64,000 bases of DNA from Pseudomonas paracarnis (lineage in GTDB: Bacteria; Pseudomonadota; Gammaproteobacteria; Pseudomonadales; Pseudomonadaceae), in contig NZ_CAJFCN010000007.1 of NCBI RefSeq assembly GCF_904063055.1, forward strand, positions 248,001-312,000. The letters run 5' to 3'. Of this stretch, positions 57,651 to 64,000 are shown piece by piece (positions within the stretch are counted from its first letter, which is position 1; each line of letters begins with the position of its first letter). The notes beneath the pieces are model-generated. The model did not search any database. It was not told the origin of the DNA and worked only from the letters and a program-made list of their open reading frames with translations. A program made the translations under genes and the position numbers.

Positions 57651-57712
57651 GTTGGCCTCTGATTAAAAATCTGCCGCGATGTTAACGGATGGCTGGCAAC
57701 CTGCAAGCGCCT

Positions 57713-58600
57713 TCAACTCAATTGCGCTTCGGCCAGGGTCAGCGTGCGCGGGATGCGGGTGGCGTCCCAGTGTGCAATGCCCCAATCCAGCAGTTCTCGT
57801 GGGCTGGCGTACAGCAGTTGCGCGTCGGGCTGTTGGCCAAGGGCGCGCAGTGCTCTGAGCAGCAAAGGCGTGGCCTGGTCGGCTGTCAACGGTGGAGAGC
57901 GGTAGGACTTGCCCAGCTTGTTGCCGTCTGGCTGCACGATCAGCGGTACATGCAAGTAACGTGGCTGGCGCAGGCCAAGCAGCTCTTGCAGGTACAGCTG
58001 GCGCGGTGTGGAGTCGAGCAGGTCGGCGCCGCGCACGATATCGGTTATCCCTTGCCAGGCGTCGTCGAGCACCACCGCCAGTTGGTAGGCGTAGAGGCCG
58101 TCGCGGCGACGGATGATGAAGTCGCCGGCATCGCGGCCCAGATGCTGCCGGAACTCGCCCTGCACACGGTCGGTAAAGTGGTATTCCAGCTCGGGCACGC
58201 GCAGGCGGATGGCGGCGTCTTGCTGGTCGTGGCCGGCATTGCGGCACAAGCCTGGGTAAACCCCGTTGTAGGGCTCCAACTGCTTGCGCGAGCAGGTGCA
58301 GGCGTAGGCCAGGCCGTGGTTGAACATATCGTTCAGTACTTTGGCGTAGGCATCATGCCGCTCGCTCTGGCGAACCAGTGCGCCATCCCATTCAAAGCCG
58401 TAGCTTTCCAGCGCATGCAGAATCGCCGCCTGGGCGCCGGGCTCTTCACGCGGAGGGTCAAGGTCTTCCATGCGCATCAACCAACGGCCCTGGTGGGCGC
58501 GCGCATCGAGGTAGGAGGCAAGGGCGGCAACCAGGGAGCCGAAGTGCAAATGGCCGCTGGGTGTGGGGGCGAAACGCCCAATATAGGTAGAGGCTGTCAT
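57713..58600 (-). CDS. gluQ: Glutamyl-Q tRNA(Asp) synthetase
   Basis: Attaches glutamate to queuosine in tRNA-Asp. 295 aa, a GluRS catalytic core without the anticodon-binding domain. IGRFAPTPSGHLHFGSL (HIGH-type), zinc-binding CTCSRKQLEPYNGVYPGLCR, and NKLGKSYRS (KMSKS-type). Usual location beside dksA. Confidence 0.96.
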   Translation of the reverse strand: MTASTYIGRFAPTPSGHLHFGSLVAALASYLDARAHQGRWLMRMEDLDPPREEPGAQAAILHALESYGFEWDGALVRQSERHDAYAKVLNDMFNHGLAYACTCSRKQLEPYNGVYPGLCRNAGHDQQDAAIRLRVPELEYHFTDRVQGEFRQHLGRDAGDFIIRRRDGLYAYQLAVVLDDAWQGITDIVRGADLLDSTPRQLYLQELLGLRQPRYLHVPLIVQPDGNKLGKSYRSPPLTADQATPLLLRALRALGQQPDAQLLYASPRELLDWGIAHWDATRIPRTLTLAEAQLS

Positions 58601-58639
58601 GGCCCGGATACTACTGCATAACCGATAAACGCCAGAAAC

Positions 58640-58664
58640 AAAAATGGAGCGTTCGCACGCTCCA
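58640..58664 (-). terminator. Intrinsic terminator of dksA
   Basis: ATGGAGCG and CGCTCCAT arms (58644-58664) followed on the minus strand by TTTTTGTTTC, 20 bp after the dksA stop. Confidence 0.85.
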
Positions 58665-58683
58665 TTCGTTCAACTCGGCAACG

Positions 58684-59127
58684 TTACTTGCCGACCTGTT
58701 TTTCCTTGATTTCAGCCAAGGTCTTGCAGTCTACGCACAGGTCTGCGGTTGGGCGGGCTTCCAGTCGGCGAATACCGATTTCGACGCCGCAGGATTCGCA
58801 CCAGCCGTATTCTTCGTCTTTGATCAGTTGCAGGGTCTTGTCGATCTTCTTGATCAACTTGCGCTCGCGATCGCGGGCGCGCAGTTCGAGGGCGAACTCT
58901 TCTTCCTGGCTGGCACGATCGGCCGGGTCAGGGAAGTTGGCCGCTTCATCCTTCATATGGTCAACCGTACGGTCGACTTCCTGCATCAAGTCCTGTTTCC
59001 ACTTGTTGAGGATCTTGGTGAAGTGCTCGCGCATGGGCTCGCCCATGTACTCCTCGCCCTTTTTTTCGACATAGGGTTCGAAGCCGCCGAGGCCTTGAGT
59101 CTGCTGTTGCTTTGCTTGGGTGGACAT
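58684..59127 (-). CDS. dksA: RNA polymerase-binding factor DksA
   Basis: 147-aa ppGpp co-regulator that enters the secondary channel of RNA polymerase. Coiled-coil hairpin with the DPADRASQEEE acidic tip (DxxDxA motif) and a four-cysteine zinc finger (Cys110, 113, 131, 134). The start MSTQAKQQQTQG at 59127 is preferred over an ATG six codons upstream. The tRNA-fMet promoter in this window has the G+C discriminator on which DksA/ppGpp act. Confidence 0.97.
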   Translation of the reverse strand: MSTQAKQQQTQGLGGFEPYVEKKGEEYMGEPMREHFTKILNKWKQDLMQEVDRTVDHMKDEAANFPDPADRASQEEEFALELRARDRERKLIKKIDKTLQLIKDEEYGWCESCGVEIGIRRLEARPTADLCVDCKTLAEIKEKQVGK

Positions 59128-59447
59128 GAATAGACCGCCTCTCACTCTTCTAATCCATTGCGCAGGATTGCAACGTCACCGACACCTGCCGGCCCTGCGG
59201 CTGCAAGCGGGCGAACTTACCAGATAGATTCAGGGTGCGCTACTCCCGGTTGTCGAGGCCCAGGGCAAAGGGGTTGCAAACCGCAGCAGCCCGCCATGAC
59301 TGGGTATGTATCGCCTCGAATATTGATTTTAGCTGTTTTACGAGCGTGCGCAGGGTGCACTTGCAGCCCCAATCAGGCAATAGAGCATGTTTTACCGTGA
59401 GGGTTCGGTAGAATCCAGATTTTGTCCTCACCGTCTAAGGAAGGCTA
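59128..59447. other. dksA / aminotransferase divergent promoter region
   Basis: 320 bp without a supported gene. It must hold the dksA promoter (minus) and the aminotransferase promoter (plus). A TAGAAT at 59411-59416 is a plausible -10 for the latter, but the -35 is poor. No repeat or RNA gene is evident. Confidence 0.5.
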
Positions 59448-60620
59448 ATGGCTCAGCCCTACAGTGCGCGTAGTCGCGCCATCGAACCCTTTCATGTCAT
59501 GGCGTTACTGGCGCGTGCCAATGAGCTGCAGGCCGCCGGTCACGACGTGATCCACCTGGAAATCGGCGAGCCGGATTTCACCACCGCCGAGCCGATCATC
59601 CAGGCCGGCCAAGCCGCGTTGGCAAACGGTAAGACGCGCTACACCGCCGCCCGCGGCTTGCCCGAATTGCGCGAAGCCATCAGTGGTTTCTACCAGCAAC
59701 GCTACGGTTTGAGCATCGACCCGCAACGCATTCTGATCACCCCCGGTGGCTCCGGCGCATTGTTGCTGGCCAGCAGTTTGCTGGTGGATCCGGGTAAACA
59801 TTGGCTGCTGGCGGACCCAGGCTACCCCTGCAACCGACACTTCCTGCGCCTTGTGGAAGGCGCGGCGCAGTTGGTGCCGGTCGGCCCAGACGTACGCTAC
59901 CAGTTGACCGCCGATCTGGTGGCCAGGCATTGGGACCAGGACAGTGTCGGCGCACTGGTGGCATCGCCCGCCAACCCCACCGGCACGATCCTCACCCGGG
60001 ACGAGCTGGCTGGGCTGTCGGGCGCCATCAAGGCGCGCAACGGTCATTTGGTGGTCGACGAGATTTATCACGGCCTCACCTACGGCACCGACGCGGCCAG
60101 CGTGCTGGAAGTCGATGATGACGCCTTTGTTCTGAATAGTTTTTCGAAGTATTTCGGCATGACCGGCTGGCGCCTCGGTTGGCTGGTGGCGCCCCCTGAA
60201 GCGGTGGGTGAACTGGAGAAATTGGCGCAGAACCTCTACATCAGTGCGCCAAGCATGGCTCAGCATGCCGCGTTAGCCTGTTTCACCCCGCAAACCCTGG
60301 AGATTCTGGAGCAGCGCCGTGCCGAATTTGGCCGCCGCCGTGACTTCCTGCTGCCGGCCCTGCGTGAGCTGGGGTTCGGTATCGCCGTGGAGCCCGAAGG
60401 TGCTTTTTATCTGTATGCCGATATCAGCGCGTTCGGCGGCGATGCCTTCGCGTTTTGCCGGCATTTCCTCGAAACCGAACATGTGGCCTTTACGCCCGGG
60501 TTGGATTTCGGTCGCTACCAGGCGGGGCACCATGTGCGTTTTGCCTACACGCAAAACCTTGATCGGCTGCAAGAAGCGGTGGAGCGGATTGCCCGTGGTT
60601 TGCGGAGTTGGCAAGGCTGA
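59448..60620 (+). CDS. PLP-dependent class I/II aminotransferase
   Basis: 390 aa fold-type I enzyme. N-terminal HVMALLARANELQAAGHDVIHLEIGEPDF; SPANPTGTIL with the cofactor-stacking Asn; VVDEIYHGLTYG; Schiff-base Lys234 in NSFSKYFGMTGWRLGW. Similar to the AspC/AlaC-like group; substrate not determined. AAGGA precedes the ATG. Its stop overlaps the sfsA start (TGATG), so the two are coupled. Confidence 0.9.
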   Translation: MAQPYSARSRAIEPFHVMALLARANELQAAGHDVIHLEIGEPDFTTAEPIIQAGQAALANGKTRYTAARGLPELREAISGFYQQRYGLSIDPQRILITPGGSGALLLASSLLVDPGKHWLLADPGYPCNRHFLRLVEGAAQLVPVGPDVRYQLTADLVARHWDQDSVGALVASPANPTGTILTRDELAGLSGAIKARNGHLVVDEIYHGLTYGTDAASVLEVDDDAFVLNSFSKYFGMTGWRLGWLVAPPEAVGELEKLAQNLYISAPSMAQHAALACFTPQTLEILEQRRAEFGRRRDFLLPALRELGFGIAVEPEGAFYLYADISAFGGDAFAFCRHFLETEHVAFTPGLDFGRYQAGHHVRFAYTQNLDRLQEAVERIARGLRSWQG

Positions 60621-61333
60621 TGCGTTTTAATCCTCCTCTTGAAGAAGGGCGGCTGATCCGCCGCTACAAGCGCTTTCTCACCGATATCGAAACCGTTACC
60701 GGCGAGTTGCTCACCATTCACTGCCCTAACACCGGTTCGATGCTCAACTGCATGGTCGAAGGTGGCCAGGTCTGGTTCAGCCGTTCTACGGATCCCAAGC
60801 GCAAGCTGCCGGGCACGTGGGAAATTGCCGAAACGCCCCAGGGCCGGCTGGCGTGCGTCAACACCGCGCGTGCCAATCAATTGGTGGAAGAAGCCCTGCT
60901 GGCCGGTGTAATCACTGAACTCAACGGCTTTACCGCGTTGAAGCGTGAGGTGCCTTATGGCCAGGAGAAAAGCCGCATCGACTTTCGCCTGGATTACCCC
61001 CAGGGCGCTGCGTTTGTCGAGGTCAAAAGCGTCACCCTGGGCTTTGATGGCAGCTCAGTGGCGGCTTTCCCCGATGCGGTGACGCAGCGCGGTGCCAAGC
61101 ACTTGCGTGAGCTGGCCCACCTGGCGCGCGACGGTATACGGGCGGTGCAGTTGTATTGCGTGAACCTGTCGGGGATCGACGCGGTGCGCCCGGCTGTGGA
61201 AATCGACGCCGGTTATGCGGCGGCGCTACGTGAGGCCAAGGCTGCAGGTGTGGAGGTGCTCGCCTACGGCGTACGGGTCACGCCGCAGGAGATTTACGTC
61301 GAGCGTCGGTTGAAGGTGCTGCTGGGCGACTAG
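60620..61333 (+). CDS. sfsA: SfsA family DNA-binding/nuclease-like protein
   Basis: 237 aa. MRFNPPLEEGRLIRRYKRFL is the family start, chosen over an upstream in-frame TTG. CPNTGSM, KREVPYGQEKSRIDF and FVEVKSVTL motifs (the last two form a PD-(D/E)xK-like site), with PDAVTQRGAKHLREL. Named for a sugar-fermentation phenotype in E. coli; molecular role uncertain. Confidence 0.93.
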   Translation: MRFNPPLEEGRLIRRYKRFLTDIETVTGELLTIHCPNTGSMLNCMVEGGQVWFSRSTDPKRKLPGTWEIAETPQGRLACVNTARANQLVEEALLAGVITELNGFTALKREVPYGQEKSRIDFRLDYPQGAAFVEVKSVTLGFDGSSVAAFPDAVTQRGAKHLRELAHLARDGIRAVQLYCVNLSGIDAVRPAVEIDAGYAAALREAKAAGVEVLAYGVRVTPQEIYVERRLKVLLGD

Positions 61334-61647
61334 AGATCGACCCACAATCCCTGTTCGTCTTCGCGACCGGGCAGGGCAGTGAGGTGTTGGCCTGCGCAGG
61401 GCCCGGCGATGCACTCGCCGCTTTCAATCAGGAACAACGCGCCATGGGTGGCGCATTGGATCAGGCTGGCGCTGTCGTCGAGGAAGCGATCAGGTTGCCA
61501 TTCCAGTGGGATCCCACGATGGGGGCAGCGGTTGAGATAGAAGTACGCAGTGCCGTCCCGACGCACCGCCAACAGCCTGTGGCCATCGATATCAAAACCG
61601 CGGCTGCTGTTGGGGGTGAGGTCGCCTGAGGCGCAGAGAAACTTCAT
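61330..61647 (-). CDS. Rieske [2Fe-2S] ferredoxin-like protein
   Basis: 105-aa single Rieske domain with cluster ligands Cys41, His43 (CPHRG) and Cys65, His68 (CATHGALF), and no signal peptide or membrane segment. It resembles small Rieske ferredoxins that serve oxygenases, or NirD-like subunits, but no partner oxygenase is nearby. Convergent with sfsA, overlapping it by 4 nt; divergent from hmuT across a 156-bp region with a possible Fur box, so it may share iron control. Confidence 0.85.
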   Translation of the reverse strand: MKFLCASGDLTPNSSRGFDIDGHRLLAVRRDGTAYFYLNRCPHRGIPLEWQPDRFLDDSASLIQCATHGALFLIESGECIAGPCAGQHLTALPGREDEQGLWVDL

Positions 61648-61671
61648 TTCAATCCTTAAGTGCCTTGACGT

Positions 61672-61690
61672 TCAAATGCAAACAATTATC
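61672..61690. promoter_or_regulatory. Possible Fur box upstream of hmuTUV
   Basis: TCAAATGCAAACAATTATC matches 12 of 19 positions of the Fur consensus, including the ATTATC half. It overlaps a TTGACG -35-like element at 61665-61670, 115-130 bp before hmuT and 25 bp before the Rieske gene. Confidence 0.5.
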
Positions 61691-61803
61691 AAATGCCTGC
61701 TTCGCCCGTCAGCTGACTGGGTGCTCAATACGATGCCTGGCAGGGGTTATCTGTCACATCAATGAGTGCTTGAGTGGCCCTGCCCTAGGAAGGAAACCCT
61801 GTT

Positions 61804-62682
61804 ATGCGCCTGAGTACCAGCGCTATTGCGCTTGTTGCTTCACTGCTGGTCAACCCTGGGGTGCACGCCTCTGAACTGCCGCAACGCTGGGTCAGTGCTG
61901 GCGGGGCGCTGTCGGAGTGGGTGACGGCTCTGGGCGGTGAATCGAAGTTGGTGGGAGTGGATACCACCAGTCAGCATCCCGCCTCGCTCAAGGCCTTGCC
62001 AAGCATTGGTTATCAGCGACAGTTGTCAGCCGAAGGCATTCTCAGCCTGCGCCCGCAAATCCTTGTGGGCACGGAGGAAATGGGACCACCGCCGGTGCTG
62101 GCACAGATTCGCAGTGCCGGGGTGCAGGTGGATATGTTCTCGGCCCAGCCGGATTTGCCCACGCTCAAAGGCAACCTCGAACACTTGGGGAAACTGCTCG
62201 GCAGTGAGGCCCAGGCTGATGCCCTGTTTGCCGGGTATGAGCAGGCGCTGGCACAGCAAAAAAATTGGGTGGTCAAGGCCCAGGCCACGCAAAAAGCTCC
62301 AGGCGTGCTGTTGCTGCTCGGCCATGCCGGTGGCAAGCCGCTGATCGCGGGCAAGGACACGGCCGCTGATTGGATGTTGCAGCAGGCTGGAGGGCGTAAT
62401 CTGGCCACGCACACCGGCTATAAACCGTTTTCCGTCGAGTCGCTGGCGGGGTTGAGCCCTGAGGTGCTGGTGTTTGCCGATCGCGCCCTGACCGGTGACG
62501 CGGCACGTGCTGCCTTGTTCAAGGAAAATCCGATCCTTGCCTCTACGCCGGCAGCCAAGAACGGCCGCGTCTTTGAGCTGGATCCGACCTTGCTGGTAGG
62601 TGGCCTTGGGCCCCGATTGCCGCAAAGCCTGGAGAAACTGTCTGCCGGTTTTTATCCGTCCCAGCCTAAGCCTGCTCCATGA
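61804..62682 (+). CDS. hmuT: Haem ABC transporter periplasmic binding protein
   Basis: 292 aa. Sec signal peptide (about 1-23, ending VHAS) and a TroA-type binding fold: RWVSAGGALSEWVTALGGESKLVGVDTTSQHP at the N-terminus with a possible haem Tyr in SIGYQRQLS, and LLLLGHAGGKPLIAGKDTAADWML in the second lobe. First gene of hmuTUV. Could be called phuT; ligand inferred from family and neighbours. Confidence 0.9.
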   Translation: MRLSTSAIALVASLLVNPGVHASELPQRWVSAGGALSEWVTALGGESKLVGVDTTSQHPASLKALPSIGYQRQLSAEGILSLRPQILVGTEEMGPPPVLAQIRSAGVQVDMFSAQPDLPTLKGNLEHLGKLLGSEAQADALFAGYEQALAQQKNWVVKAQATQKAPGVLLLLGHAGGKPLIAGKDTAADWMLQQAGGRNLATHTGYKPFSVESLAGLSPEVLVFADRALTGDAARAALFKENPILASTPAAKNGRVFELDPTLLVGGLGPRLPQSLEKLSAGFYPSQPKPAP

Positions 62683-63716
62683 CCACTCTGGTTAAGCCAA
62701 AAACGCTGTTTATTGGGCTGTCGCTGCTGTGTGTATTGGCGATCTGGCTTTCATTGGCACTGGGGCCGGTCAGCCTGCCGTTAGTGGACACGCTCAGGGC
62801 TGCGCTAAAACTGATGGGCGTACCGATAGAGGCCCAGGGGTTGGAGCAGGCCGAGTTGATCCTGGGGCAGATTCGCCTGCCGCGGACCCTGTTGGGGCTG
62901 GCGGTCGGCGGTGTGCTGGCATTGTCGGGCGTGGCGATGCAGGGGTTGTTCCGCAACCCGCTGGCCGATCCTGGCTTGGTCGGCGTGTCCAGCGGGGCAG
63001 CGCTGGGAGCGGCGGTGGCGATTGTCGGTGGCTCGCTATTTGGCGGGCTGCCGGATGCTTTCGGGCCGTACCTGTTGTCGCTGTGCGCCTTCCTCGGTGG
63101 CCTGGGCGTCACGGCACTGGTCTATCGCCTGGGGCGTCGCAATGGCCAGACCAATGTCGCGACGATGTTGCTTGCCGGTATTGCGCTGACGGCCCTGGCC
63201 AGTTCGACCGTGGGCCTGTTTACCTATCTGGCAGACGATGCCACCTTGCGCACCCTGACGTTCTGGAACCTGGGCAGCCTCAATGGTGCAAGTTATTCGC
63301 GGTTGTGGCCCTTGTTGCTGGTGAGTGCGGGCGTGGCGCTATGGTTGCCGCGCCGGGCCAAGGCGCTGAACGCGCTGTTGCTGGGTGAGTCCGAGGCCAA
63401 GCATCTGGGTGTTGATGTCGAGGGGCTCAAGCGCGAGTTGGTGTTCTGCACGGCCTTGGGCGTTGGCGCCGCAGTGGCAGCGGCGGGCATGATTGGTTTT
63501 GTCGGGTTGGTGGTACCGCATCTGGTGCGGCTGCTGGCTGGGCCGGATCATCGGGTGTTGTTACCGGCCTCGGTGTTGGCGGGTGCGAGCCTGCTGCTGT
63601 TTGCGGACCTGGTGGCGCGCCTGGCGTTAGCGCCGGCGGAACTGCCGATCGGTATTGTCACCGCGTTTATCGGTGCGCCGTTTTTCCTCTATTTATTGTT
63701 ACGAGGGCGCGCCTGA
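62679..63716 (+). CDS. hmuU: Haem ABC transporter permease
   Basis: 345-aa FecCD-family inner-membrane permease with about 10 helices. Typical segments: IRLPRTLLGLAVGGVLALSGVAMQGLFRNPLADPGLVGVSSGAALGA and GMIGFVGLVVPHLVRLLAGPDHR. Its ATG overlaps the hmuT stop (ATGA). Confidence 0.94.
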   Translation: MTTLVKPKTLFIGLSLLCVLAIWLSLALGPVSLPLVDTLRAALKLMGVPIEAQGLEQAELILGQIRLPRTLLGLAVGGVLALSGVAMQGLFRNPLADPGLVGVSSGAALGAAVAIVGGSLFGGLPDAFGPYLLSLCAFLGGLGVTALVYRLGRRNGQTNVATMLLAGIALTALASSTVGLFTYLADDATLRTLTFWNLGSLNGASYSRLWPLLLVSAGVALWLPRRAKALNALLLGESEAKHLGVDVEGLKRELVFCTALGVGAAVAAAGMIGFVGLVVPHLVRLLAGPDHRVLLPASVLAGASLLLFADLVARLALAPAELPIGIVTAFIGAPFFLYLLLRGRA

Positions 63717-64000
63717 TGTTGCGGGTAGAAGCGTTGCAGATCCGGCGCGGTGGTAAGACCGTGCTCGCCGATATCACCTTGGACCTATTGCCGGGCGAAG
63801 TGCTGGGCGTTCTGGGCCCCAATGGCGCCGGCAAAAGTACCTTGCTTGGAGCGCTGTGCGGGGAGTTGCAGCCGGATCAGGGCAAGGTGTGGCTGGATCA
63901 GCAGGCGCTCAAGCACATGACAGGTGTGCAGCGTGCCCAGCGCCTGGCGGTGCTGCCACAATCCTCCACCCTGGACTTTGCCTTTCGTGTCGAAGAGGTG
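63716..64000 (+). CDS. hmuV: Haem ABC transporter ATPase (3' end beyond window)
   Basis: First 95 codons of an ABC ATPase: Walker A GPNGAGKST and the Q-loop LPQSS are present; the signature and Walker B lie outside. The start overlaps the hmuU stop (TGATG). Completes the TUV transporter. Confidence 0.92.
   Translation, partial: MLRVEALQIRRGGKTVLADITLDLLPGEVLGVLGPNGAGKSTLLGALCGELQPDQGKVWLDQQALKHMTGVQRAQRLAVLPQSSTLDFAFRVEEV

Overview
The window is a chromosomal segment from a Pseudomonas of the P. fluorescens group. This is inferred from gene order that closely follows the smpB-fur-dnaK-carAB-ftsH-nusA-infB-pnp and acs-pgi-panBC-pcnB-cbrAB-dksA blocks of pseudomonads, a tmRNA tag reading ANDENYGQEFALAA, a cysteine-free Fur, a CbrAB/CrcZ locus, and three REP doublets of the GTGGGAGCTGGCTTGC type. 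Nearly all genes are housekeeping or core-metabolic. No CRISPR array, insertion sequence, integrase or prophage gene is visible.

Layout. 1-1561: 3' part of a C5-cytosine DNA methyltransferase gene, poorer in G+C than its neighbours and ending about 200 bp from the 3' end of ssrA (tmRNA, minus strand), a common island attachment site. 2248-8257: a small secreted protein and the lactate genes (dld-type D-lactate dehydrogenase, lldP, divergent lldR with a palindromic operator); lldD is not between lldP and dld. 8285-12756: smpB, ratA-rnfH, bamE, fur, and recN with an SOS box. 12930-22571: the RpoH-driven grpE-dnaK-dnaJ cluster, dapB, then carA-carB with a strong intrinsic terminator in the carA leader. 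22568-30094: greA, a small membrane protein, yhbY, rlmE, ftsH, folP, glmM, tpiA, secG. 30117-39210: tRNA-Leu(GAG), tRNA-fMet and the rimP-nusA-infB-rbfA-truB-rpsO-pnp block. 39313-40125: a two-BON-domain periplasmic protein behind a sigma-54-type promoter and a 12-bp palindrome. 40424-52379 (minus strand): a DUF748 protein, an rRNA-type methyltransferase, acs, pgi, panC-panB (no panD between pgi and panC), folK-pcnB. 52522-57650: the carbon-control locus crcZ, cbrB, cbrA and the small overlapping gene cbrX. 57713-61647: gluQ, dksA, an aminotransferase, sfsA, a Rieske protein. 61804-64000: a haem-uptake ABC transporter hmuTUV behind a possible Fur box; hmuV runs off the right edge.

How the parts work together. 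Several regulatory circuits can be read directly. CbrA/CbrB should activate crcZ through a TGTTAC-N14-GTAACA site and a near-consensus -24/-12 promoter, and CrcZ carries about six CA-rich motifs of the kind that titrate Hfq/Crc. LexA should control recN, sigma-32 the chaperone cluster and LldR lldP-dld. Fur, encoded here, may control hmuTUV. SsrA and SmpB, the two parts of trans-translation, are encoded about 6 kb apart.

The least explained items are the methyltransferase fragment at the ssrA boundary, the carA leader (terminator inside a possible 40-codon ORF that overlaps the carA start), and the sigma-54/palindrome control region of the BON-domain gene. I did not find a clearly new multi-gene system in this window.
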